DNA from: Dyadobacter flavalbus
GTDB taxonomy: Bacteria > Bacteroidota > Bacteroidia > Cytophagales > Spirosomataceae
DNA length: 53,945 nt
Direction: 5' to 3'
Assembly: GCF_006149045.1 (NCBI RefSeq)
Contig: NZ_VBSN01000033.1
Span: 1-53,945 of the forward strand
Below the pieces are notes generated by a model. That model was not told the DNA's origin. It saw only the letters and a program-made list of their open reading frames with translations, and searched no databases. The position numbers were made by a program, and so were the translations under genes. Every line of letters starts with the position of its first letter. Position 1 is the stretch's first letter. This document shows, piece by piece, positions 8,798 to 16,458 of the stretch.

Positions 8798-10255
8798 TTA
8801 AATATCAAATTGTTTCATTTTGTTGTAAAGCGTCTTCCGGTCGATATTCAGTAACCGGGCGGCCTTGCTTTTGTTGAAATTGACATCACGTAAAACCTGC
8901 ATGATCATATCATATTCGGCTTCATTGGCAACTGTTTTGAGACTTGGCTTGGAATCGTCCGTTTCAACCGGCTCTGCAATGCTGACCGTGCTTGTCACCA
9001 CAGGAAGCGGCTCTTCATCCAGATCTTTCAGTTTTCTGTAATTTACAATTTCAAACGGCAATGATTTTTCTTCGATCAGATCGCCGTCAGACAGCAATGT
9101 GGCCCTTTTGATCACATTCTTCAGCTCGCGCAAATTGCCAGGCCATGAATAGTTGAGAAAATCACTTTTTACTTCTTCCGAAAATCCGGATACATTCTTG
9201 TTCAGTTCTGCATTTGTATTTTCAAGAAATGTAGAAGCAAACAGCATCAGATCGTCTTTCCGGTTACGAAGTGCCGGCACTTCAATCGTAAATTCATTGA
9301 AACGATAATAAAGGTCTTCGCGGAATTTCCCGTTTTTGGCCGAATCCAGCAGTCTTTCATTACTTGCAACGATGATTCTTACGTCCAGGTCAATTTCTTT
9401 GGAACCACCGATCCTGCGCATTTTACGTTCCTGAACGACACGCAGCAGCGCAACCTGGATTTCATACGAAAGGTTGGAGACTTCATCCAGGAACAATGTT
9501 CCTCCGTTTGCCATTTCAAAATGGCCGATCTTCGTCTGCAATGCACCGGTAAAAGATCCTTTTTCATGACCGAACAGTTCACTGCCAGCCAGTTCCTTGG
9601 AAATTGCACCGCAGTCCATGGCTACAAACGGCATGTCTTTTCTTTTCGACCGGTTATGTATTTCCTGCGCAATCGCTTCTTTTCCGGAACCGCTTTCACC
9701 ATAAATAATGACGCTGAAATTGGTCGGGGCAACCAGATCGACCTGCCGGAAAAGATTGTCCGAGACATCGCTTTGCCCCATTACATAGCCGGATTTCGAT
9801 CTTGAGTAACCTTTGCGCGGTGCCTTTACAGGCTCGCTTGTATTTCCGCCGGCAACCGGCGAGATATATTCCGCTTCTTCATTTCTTGTAGATTCTGCAT
9901 CTGCAATGGCTTTTTTTACAGTTACCAGAATTTCATCGGGGAAAAGCGGCTTTGTAATGTAATCGTAAGCACCCAGCTTCATTACATTCACGGCCACTTT
10001 TATATCCGAGTATCCGGTTATGATCAGTACAGGAACGTTTGGACGTTTTGTTTTGATAGTAGTAAGAAGCTCCGTTCCGGTAATATCACCCAAACGGAAA
10101 TCGGTCATCACCAGATCAGGAGAAATGGATTCAATCAATGCAAGACCGTCTTTTCCGTTTTGCGCTGTTTCTACGATAAAATCATTCTTTGATAAAAATC
10201 TTTTTAACAAGAAGCAGATATCCGCTTCGTCATCAACAACAACAATTTTTTTCAT
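8798..10255 (-). CDS. NtrC-family sigma-54-dependent response regulator
   Basis: Activator of RNA polymerase carrying sigma-54, 485 residues. The receiver (1-120) has DD at 8-9, Asp52 in LVMTDFRLGD and a K in YITKP. The AAA+ domain (about 155-390) has Walker A GESGSGKEA, the sigma-54 contact loop GSFTGA, Walker B GGTLFLDEVSNL and an RFREDLYYR-type arginine region (GKFREDLYYRFNEF). The last 40 residues form a Fis-type helix-turn-helix (NKSKAARLLNIDRKTLYNKM). It lies between rpoN and the kinase on the same strand. Its target genes are not evident from this window. Confidence 0.93.
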   Translation of the reverse strand: MKKIVVVDDEADICFLLKRFLSKNDFIVETAQNGKDGLALIESISPDLVMTDFRLGDITGTELLTTIKTKRPNVPVLIITGYSDIKVAVNVMKLGAYDYITKPLFPDEILVTVKKAIADAESTRNEEAEYISPVAGGNTSEPVKAPRKGYSRSKSGYVMGQSDVSDNLFRQVDLVAPTNFSVIIYGESGSGKEAIAQEIHNRSKRKDMPFVAMDCGAISKELAGSELFGHEKGSFTGALQTKIGHFEMANGGTLFLDEVSNLSYEIQVALLRVVQERKMRRIGGSKEIDLDVRIIVASNERLLDSAKNGKFREDLYYRFNEFTIEVPALRNRKDDLMLFASTFLENTNAELNKNVSGFSEEVKSDFLNYSWPGNLRELKNVIKRATLLSDGDLIEEKSLPFEIVNYRKLKDLDEEPLPVVTSTVSIAEPVETDDSKPSLKTVANEAEYDMIMQVLRDVNFNKSKAARLLNIDRKTLYNKMKQFDI

Positions 10256-10315
10256 GCAGGTTCTTAGGGCTTAAACTTAGTTTGTTCCAAGCTTTTGTAT
10301 AGTTATTCTTAACGT

Positions 10316-11761
10316 TTATATAGTTACTCGCAGTCTTGCAGTCGGAATGTTTAACTGTTCCCGATACTTGGCAACCGTCCTTCTGGCGACTGAATAGCCT
10401 TTAACAGAAAGCATATCTGTAATCTGCTGATCGTTGTAGGGATGCCTTTTGTCTTCTTCACTCACTATTTCTCTTATTGCTTCCTGAATTTCCCTGTTGG
10501 AAACTTCGGTACCATCTTCATTCGTAACGCCTTCGGTAAATAGATCTTTCAGCAAAACGATCCCGAAAGGAGTCTGGACATATTTGTTTGTAGTAACCCT
10601 GGAAACGGTTGAAATATCCATGTCGATGATTTCCGCCACGTCTTTCAGGATCATCGGGCGCAGCTTTTTGACGTCTCCGGTCTGGAAATAATCGTACTGA
10701 AGCTTGACAATGGCTTTCAGCGTGCTCAGCATCGTATTTTCCCGCTGCTTGATCGCGTCAATAAACCATTTGGCCGAGTTCATCTTGTTTTTAAGGAACT
10801 GGTTTGTGGCCTTGTCGTTCTTCTGTTCAGCCATCTGGGTGAACAGTTTGTTAAGCCTTAACGCAGGGCTGTTTCCCCACGTAAGCTGAACTTCTATTTC
10901 ACCGTCTTCGGTATACCGAAGCATAAAGTCAGGCTTGATGCTTTCATTGATAATGGAATCGTTCCGCAATCCGGAGGCCGGCTTCGGGTTTAAGGTGGTA
11001 ATAAGCTGAATGGCTTTCTTGAGGGACTCTTCGTCGAGCCCGGTAATTCGCATGATCTTGTCGTAGTTTCTTGAACCCAGTTCATCAAACGCATCCGATA
11101 TGATCCGGTAAGCCCATTTCCAGGTTTCATCCTGATTTTCCATCCTGTTGAGCTGTATCAGCAGACATTCTCTGAGGTCATTTGCTGCGATTCCGGGCGG
11201 ATCAAGCTGCTGGATTACTTTCAGCATCAGGTTTACTTCATCCGTATCGATAAACATGTTATTGGCAAAAGAAATATCATCTGCAATTACTTCGCTTTCT
11301 CTTCTCAGAAAACCGTCTTCATCCAGCGAATCAAGTATAAAATCAGCAACCAGCTGCTGTCTTTCATTTAATCTTAAGAAATGGATCTGCTGTTTCAGAT
11401 CATCCCGGAATGAAATTGTTTCCACCATTGGACGCGTATACAACTCATTGTCATCCGTCTGATTGTTTGCATATGTTTTATAGTCAGGAATATCATCGTC
11501 TCTGAACTCATCCCAGTCGTAATAATCCTGAACTGAAGTATCGTCGCCTGAATTTACTGCGTCCGTCGGGTCCTGAGCCTCGTCACTGCTGTCTTCTGAT
11601 GCATTGTCCTCCTTGCCTTCTTCCAGTATCGGATTTTCTTCTAATTCTTCCTTTATTCTTTGCTCAAGCTCCATTGTAGTCAAATGCAGTAAATTCAGCA
11701 TCTGGATTTGCAAGGGAGAATATTTCAGTGTCTGTCTTTGCGTCTGCGTCTGTCTTTGCAT
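10316..11761 (-). CDS. rpoN: RNA polymerase sigma-54 factor
   Basis: Full-length sigma-54 of 481 residues. Region I is glutamine-rich (QRQTQTQRQTLKYSPLQIQM), region II is acidic (about 45-100), the core-binding region follows, and the RpoN box ARRTVAKYRE lies near the C-terminus, which ends PTARLRVTI. It recognises -24/-12 promoters and needs an AAA+ activator to start transcription. The next gene on the same strand, 60 bases on, encodes such an activator, which is unusual enough to suggest a dedicated regulon or autoregulation. Confidence 0.96.
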   Translation of the reverse strand: MQRQTQTQRQTLKYSPLQIQMLNLLHLTTMELEQRIKEELEENPILEEGKEDNASEDSSDEAQDPTDAVNSGDDTSVQDYYDWDEFRDDDIPDYKTYANNQTDDNELYTRPMVETISFRDDLKQQIHFLRLNERQQLVADFILDSLDEDGFLRRESEVIADDISFANNMFIDTDEVNLMLKVIQQLDPPGIAANDLRECLLIQLNRMENQDETWKWAYRIISDAFDELGSRNYDKIMRITGLDEESLKKAIQLITTLNPKPASGLRNDSIINESIKPDFMLRYTEDGEIEVQLTWGNSPALRLNKLFTQMAEQKNDKATNQFLKNKMNSAKWFIDAIKQRENTMLSTLKAIVKLQYDYFQTGDVKKLRPMILKDVAEIIDMDISTVSRVTTNKYVQTPFGIVLLKDLFTEGVTNEDGTEVSNREIQEAIREIVSEEDKRHPYNDQQITDMLSVKGYSVARRTVAKYREQLNIPTARLRVTI

Positions 11762-12076
11762 ATAGCAACCAAGGGTAAAATTAAGTACTATTAAATCTAA
11801 ACGGGTAAAGCCAAGCCGCTTTATTGTTACGTGCTTTAAATTTACAATTCTTTATCTAATCTACCTTTAAAGAATAGCTTGTTTATAAAGATTGCGTAGT
11901 TAATTCCACATTATGAGTACAATAATTCAGAATGTAGAGGTTGTTCACAAATATGAACATGAGCGGATTTGCCGAACTTAACGCTGTCTCTGATTTGCAC
12001 AGCACCGGGATTTATTTAACAAGCATCACTCCTCATCATTAATTTTTCTGCGACTAACCGTTGGTGTTTCACCATG
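11762..12076. other. Non-coding spacer upstream of rpoN
   Basis: AT-rich spacer that must contain the rpoN promoter. By eye I found no convincing -33/-7 pair of the Bacteroidota type, no sigma-54 type promoter and no conserved RNA fold. A short minus-strand coding-looking fragment and two hairpins next to it are listed separately. Confidence 0.5.
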
Positions 12077-12202
12077 TTACTTTTCATTTCCTGCACGTAG
12101 CCGACATATTCTTCGGTTGAACGAATATATAAATTTTACTTTATGCCCGACTGAAAGCTGTGCTTTCACAAAGCTTATGTATTCCGGATTTTCGTAATTC
12201 AT
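12077..12202 (-). pseudogene. Small ORF of unknown function, possibly frameshifted
   Basis: From ATG at 12202 the minus strand reads MNYENPEYISFVKAQLSVGH and then KVKFIYSFNRR before an unprotein-like tail and stop (41 residues). Near 12110-12125 the next frame takes over with equally protein-like sequence, TEEYVGYVQEMKSNMVKHQR and on to about 12016, giving about 60 residues if joined. The two halves also resemble each other (PEYISFVKAQ and EEYVGYVQEM). I do not recognise a family. It may be a decayed small gene or a chance reading. Confidence 0.3.
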
Positions 12203-12229
12203 CCGACAATATCAAATATATGAGTAAAA

Positions 12230-12283
12230 CCCTTGCCTGTAAAAAGCAAGGGCATATAAAAACCCTTCTTTAAAGGAAGGGTT
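12230..12283 (-). terminator. Two successive rho-independent terminator hairpins
   Basis: Stem one, 12261-12270 with 12274-12283 (AACCCTTC/GAAGGGTT core), is followed on the minus strand by TTTTT. Stem two, CCCTTGC (12230-12236) with GCAAGGG (12246-12252), is followed on the minus strand by TTTT. Together they would end transcription of the minus-strand gene that stops at 12310. Confidence 0.8.
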
Positions 12284-12309
12284 CCGGTGAATGTAAATAT
12301 TCCTGGTTA

Positions 12310-12621
12310 CTATCTTTTGACAACCGGTTTTTCATCCGTTGCCTTTTTAACCCAGCGCAGACCTTTCAGCAACAGTTCCCGTCCATGCGGAACGCCATGC
12401 TTGATAATTACCTTTTCAACAACAATAGGAGCAAGAAGCCTGAGCGGCGCAGGCAATCCTTTGAATGCCGTATTGGTTAGGATGGCTCCTATTCCCGAAG
12501 CATTTCCTTTTCCGCTGATTCCTTTTGAACCTTCTAGAAATAAATCCTTTAAGTAACTGGCATTTTGCAAAACCGTTGACTTTGCCTTACTTTTTTGTGA
12601 ATCTGCTACTAATGTTTTCAT
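12310..12621 (-). CDS. Conserved-looking hypothetical protein, 103 residues
   Basis: Small basic protein that I cannot assign to a family. It has a hydrophilic N-terminus, a glycine-rich centre (GSKGISGKGNASGIGAIL), a moderately hydrophobic stretch (GLPAPLRLLAPIVVEKVII, about 55-73) and a basic tail. The clear terminators behind it and the gene-like composition support it being real. It follows the YtxH-like gene on the same strand, separated by a strong hairpin, so the two may be partly co-transcribed. Confidence 0.65.
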   Translation of the reverse strand: MKTLVADSQKSKAKSTVLQNASYLKDLFLEGSKGISGKGNASGIGAILTNTAFKGLPAPLRLLAPIVVEKVIIKHGVPHGRELLLKGLRWVKKATDEKPVVKR

Positions 12622-12653
12622 ATCCCGGATGAAGTCTCTGATGAAAATGCAAT

Positions 12654-12690
12654 ACTTCCGGCCAACAAGAATATACGCCTGGCCGGAAGT
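12654..12690 (-). terminator. Strong hairpin between two small genes (terminator or attenuator)
   Basis: Perfect 11-base inverted repeat ACTTCCGGCCA/TGGCCGGAAGT with a 15-base loop, beginning 9 bases beyond the YtxH-like stop codon. The T-run after it on the minus strand is poor (ATTGCATTTTC), so it may only reduce read-through or stabilise the upstream message. Confidence 0.6.
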
Positions 12691-12698
12691 TACATCAT

Positions 12699-12983
12699 TT
12701 AGAATTTGTTGATTTCCTCTTTTGCTGTATCCTTGTACTCTTCTGCCTTGTTCACAGCAGCATCTTTATAAGCTTTTCCTTCTTCCTTGATATTTTCAGC
12801 TGTATCTGTGGCTTTTGCCTTGCTTTTTTCAAGCGCATCAATCAGATCTCTGGCAAGTGTATTGGTTTTTTTCTTGATTTTCTTTCTTGTGTTATCGCCG
12901 TCTTCAGGTGCGAAGAGTAATCCGATGATTGTTCCTGCCGCAGCAGCTGCTAAAACGCCCAAAATAATTTTATTGGTGGTCAT
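12699..12983 (-). CDS. YtxH-like small membrane-anchored protein
   Basis: A 94-residue protein with one N-terminal membrane segment (ILGVLAAAAAGTIIGLLFAP, about 7-26), followed by the EDGDNTRKKIKKKT motif typical of YtxH domains and then a charged, helix-forming tail rich in K, E and A. Family members are linked to general stress and envelope roles without a known biochemical activity. The gly-leu-leu-phe-ala-pro turn after the membrane helix is the diagnostic feature. Confidence 0.8.
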   Translation of the reverse strand: MTTNKIILGVLAAAAAGTIIGLLFAPEDGDNTRKKIKKKTNTLARDLIDALEKSKAKATDTAENIKEEGKAYKDAAVNKAEEYKDTAKEEINKF

Positions 12984-13375
12984 GATCCAAGTCTGTTAGT
13001 TGTGGATAATTTATTTCTTTAATGCAAACACCTATCAAAAACCTGTACCAATTCCGGTTTCCGCTTTTCACAGTATAAGCAATTATTTGAAAATGAATCA
13101 GTTGCGCTGAAATCCGCATTTAACCGGCAAAGATGTGGTTTGAAATTCTGTAAATGAATGTTCCTATAAAGCGGAAAAGAGGGACAATGATTCTACAACC
13201 TTGCCAGGATCCGGAATCATTCTGTACCGTTCACTCATTTGCAATTAATACCTTTTCTACAGCAATTTGAATGGCAGGATTATTTTAACCTGATGTTTAT
13301 TATTACTAAACAAGGCACTATTGTGGTCTGTTACCTCCGTAAAAATGAAAAAAAATCTATTTTTAACACATCGCT
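12984..13375. other. Divergent intergenic region, about 390 bases
   Basis: It separates the minus-strand YtxH-like gene from the plus-strand receiver gene, so it should hold promoters for both. I see no open reading frame of note, no strong hairpin and no clear promoter. Confidence 0.5.
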
Positions 13376-13747
13376 ATGAAAATTGTAATTATTGAGGATG
13401 AAAAGGATTTAGGGATATTGATGCGCAATTTTCTAGTTAGGCAATTAAATATTAAGACTCCGGATACGACTGTCAAGGTGGCATCTTCGTTGCTGGAAGG
13501 AATGAATTGTATAAAAGAATTAAGTCCCGATTGGATATTTATTGACAATAACTTACCCGACGGCAAGGGAATTAACGAAATAAGGCATATAAAAGACGAC
13601 AATTCCGGAAGAAGGATCAAAATTGTCATGATGAGTGCAATGACCAACCTGAGAGAAGAAGCATATAAAGAAGGTGCGGATTATTTCCTTGACAAACCGA
13701 TCAGTTTTGTCGAGGTAAGAAACATCCTTAACCAGCCATTTTCGTAA
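13376..13747 (+). CDS. Stand-alone receiver domain protein (CheY/Spo0F-like)
   Basis: A single 123-residue receiver domain with no output domain. Visible residues: acidic pair Glu7/Asp8, phospho-acceptor Asp57 in IFIDNNLPDG, Ser87 in VMMSAM and Lys107 in FLDKPIS. Such proteins act by binding partners or by relaying phosphate. It is monocistronic, convergent with the TPR gene, and about 1.6 kb upstream of the sigma-54 locus whose kinase begins with a receiver. A relay link is possible but not shown. Confidence 0.88.
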   Translation: MKIVIIEDEKDLGILMRNFLVRQLNIKTPDTTVKVASSLLEGMNCIKELSPDWIFIDNNLPDGKGINEIRHIKDDNSGRRIKIVMMSAMTNLREEAYKEGADYFLDKPISFVEVRNILNQPFS

Positions 13748-13848
13748 TTATTCCCGTTAGCTGAGTTTGTAACTGTTTGTGAAGCTGTGGTGAGGAATAC
13801 GTAGAAAATATTTCTCAGCAGTAATTTTCCGGATTACCGAAGAAACAG

Positions 13849-16125
13849 CTAGAATAAAACCGGGCATCTGGTTCCCGAACGTGCTCTGGAGCCGGGAAGC
13901 TTGACTTTCTGGCTTTTGTAACGCACTTTCTTTTTTTTCACTGTTTTATTCTTTTTCTTCTCGTAAGGAACCAGTTTGAAATCGTAATCGGGAATGAAAT
14001 AATCTTCATTGTACTCGGCCACGGGCAAAGGCATGTAATGACGCCCGGGAAATGAAAGCACGTCATACTCATAGTCGTAGAGGTAAATCGTTACAAAACC
14101 ATCGCGGCTGTATTTGATACCAATGTCTGAAAAAGGGCTGTTTTCGTCTGCAGAAGCAACAAGTTTCATCATTTCCTTTTGCTTTCCTTTGGCAAGAATG
14201 GTCATATTGTACTGAAACACACGGTGCATTGAATCAATCTGAATGGCAATTCCGAGGTAATATTTGGCATCTTTAATGCGTTCCTGGCCGGCGTAAAGTA
14301 CAGCCGTATTGTTCAGCGCACTCTTGTCCTGATAGTTCTGATAACTCTGCCTGGCTTCATCGTATTTCTCCTGATAGCGGTACACATTTCCCTGATTTAC
14401 GTTGTAGAATTTCCTGGAAGGAGCAGCAGCCATCGCTTTTTTAAAATCCTGAAAAGAACCGTCGTATCTTGCATTGGCCTCATCCACCTGATGCCGCTGT
14501 TCGTGCCTGTTTCCTATATACGCCTGAACAATCCCGTGATTGTTATGCAGGAACGGAAGCTCCGGATTCTCTTTGATCAGACTGTCAAATAATGCCATAG
14601 AACGGTCCAGCTGGTCATTTTCCAGCATGACAACGCCCCAGCCGTTTTGTGCATTGATGTTTGCCGGATTGAGCGCAATGGCATTTTTAAAAACCTGATA
14701 TGCTTTTTTATACATGTCGAAATGCAGCAGAAGATTTCCGTAATTGCTCCACATCCGGTCGTAGTTCTTTTCGTACATGAGCGCTTTTGCCATGTACTGC
14801 CCGGCTTCGGGAAACCGTTTCTGATCAATCATGATTCCGCTTAGTCCTGCAAGTGCTTCATAACGCGTCGGATCAAGGCGGATGGCCGTCAGAAAATCCT
14901 TTTGTGCCTCGGCCGGCTTTTTCAGGTAATATTCCGAAAATGCCTTTGTTACAAATACATCCGCAAGGAACTTGTTATTGACGTCAAGCACTTTCTCCGC
15001 TTTTTTAAAATCCTGCAGCGCCAGCTCGTATTTTTTCTGACCGTAATAAGCAACCGCTCTTCCCAGATACGCCGGCAAGTAAGTCGAATCCTTTTTGATC
15101 ACCCGGTCGAAATAGGCAAAAGCGGTCTGATATTCATGCTTTGAAAGGTACGTATTGGCAATTCCGGTCTGGAGTGCAGGCGTTTCACGCTTCAAAGTGG
15201 CTGCAAGCCGGTAAAATCTTTGCGCTTCGCTGATCTGCTGAAGTCCGTAGTACGAATGCGCAATACCCAGAAAAGCATCGCCGCGGAAAGTCTTGTCCCC
15301 GCTTTCCAGGTACATTTCAAAAACCGCCTTTGCAGCACCGAACTGATTTAGTGAAAGCAATGCATTTGCGTAACGGATCTGCGCTTTCGGGTGCTTTCTG
15401 GACACTTTTTCAAAATCCTTGACTGCCCGTTTTTCATTACCGTTACGCATGAGAATATCGCCTCTTTGCAGGCGGTAAGCCATTTCATCTTTCTGACGGA
15501 TGGCGGCGGTTATTTCATCGGCTGCTTCCGGGAGCCGGCCTTCAGACTTATGTACGAGGCCTATGTTGAAGTTCCATTTTCCGGCCGAATTTTTGGCGGA
15601 ATTGCTGCCTGCAAAACGAAGCGCTTCCGGGTAATTCTTTTCTTTTGCATACGCGACAAGGGTGTTCAGCTTGGCCTGCGTACCGTTGGGAGCTTCCGAA
15701 AAATCATTTCTGGCATTGGCGTATTTGCCGGATAAAAGTGCAAATAACCCTCTGTTGTATTTCAATTGGGGATTTTGAGTATCCAGCCCCAGTTCCTGCA
15801 TGATGTGCAGCGCCTTTGGATAATTGCCGGACAAGGCAAGCAGCACGGCTTCATTGTTCATTTTCTGAACCGAATCCGAAGGCTGGAAATTTTCCTTGTT
15901 ATACAATGTATAAGCCGCTTTTAACTTCCGCAGTTCGCGCTGATACGTTTCATCCCGCAGAAGCGACGGATCATTTTCTTCAAAGGAGCGGTTAAAAACC
16001 GGCAACAGCTCTTTAACAATCCGCTGGCATTCATTAAAATCCTGGGCACAGGCAATTACGGATGTCAGAAGCATGAACAGCAGCAACATGCCTGAAAGCG
16101 CAAGTGTATGAATTTTCTGTACCAT
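13849..16125 (-). CDS. Exported tetratricopeptide-repeat protein
   Basis: A 758-residue protein with a signal peptide (hydrophobic segment about 8-25, likely cleavage after ACA). At least ten TPR-like units follow, for example AYLGRAVAYYGQKKYELALQ and NYGNLLLHFDMYKKAYQVFK, from about residue 95 to 650. The C-terminal 100 residues differ: an aromatic and acidic stretch (VTIYLYDYEYD, YNEDYFIPDYDF), then a highly basic tail (YEKKKNKTVKKKKVRYKSQK). It probably acts as a periplasmic or surface scaffold. No enzyme domain is visible and no neighbour hints at a partner. Confidence 0.82.
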   Translation of the reverse strand: MVQKIHTLALSGMLLLFMLLTSVIACAQDFNECQRIVKELLPVFNRSFEENDPSLLRDETYQRELRKLKAAYTLYNKENFQPSDSVQKMNNEAVLLALSGNYPKALHIMQELGLDTQNPQLKYNRGLFALLSGKYANARNDFSEAPNGTQAKLNTLVAYAKEKNYPEALRFAGSNSAKNSAGKWNFNIGLVHKSEGRLPEAADEITAAIRQKDEMAYRLQRGDILMRNGNEKRAVKDFEKVSRKHPKAQIRYANALLSLNQFGAAKAVFEMYLESGDKTFRGDAFLGIAHSYYGLQQISEAQRFYRLAATLKRETPALQTGIANTYLSKHEYQTAFAYFDRVIKKDSTYLPAYLGRAVAYYGQKKYELALQDFKKAEKVLDVNNKFLADVFVTKAFSEYYLKKPAEAQKDFLTAIRLDPTRYEALAGLSGIMIDQKRFPEAGQYMAKALMYEKNYDRMWSNYGNLLLHFDMYKKAYQVFKNAIALNPANINAQNGWGVVMLENDQLDRSMALFDSLIKENPELPFLHNNHGIVQAYIGNRHEQRHQVDEANARYDGSFQDFKKAMAAAPSRKFYNVNQGNVYRYQEKYDEARQSYQNYQDKSALNNTAVLYAGQERIKDAKYYLGIAIQIDSMHRVFQYNMTILAKGKQKEMMKLVASADENSPFSDIGIKYSRDGFVTIYLYDYEYDVLSFPGRHYMPLPVAEYNEDYFIPDYDFKLVPYEKKKNKTVKKKKVRYKSQKVKLPGSRARSGTRCPVLF

Positions 16126-16458
16126 AACTGATCAAATGGCTCAAAAACTGCCGACGTACATTGAATTTCCCATTACCCGGTTTCGTATTTTAATCTTGTG
16201 GTTTTATTTCAGAAAACTCTTCCTATCAGGATGATTGCATTCTGCTGCCGGAAAATTGCTTTATTATCAGGATAAATCATGTAAAAGTAAAACGGGTGTC
16301 TGTTCCGGAAACAAGTAATTTCAGTTTTAATATCTTGCAAAATAGTCAAAATTACAATGCTCGGAATACTGAATTATCCGACGGCTCATATTGGATCAGA
16401 ATTTATGTAGGATTAGTTATCTAAATCAAAAAACGCCTTAAACACATTTCAGCATACC
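16126..16458. other. Divergent intergenic region, about 330 bases
   Basis: It separates the TPR gene (minus) from the amylase gene (plus). It must contain both promoters. I found no reading frame, hairpin or repeat in it that I can support. Confidence 0.45.
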
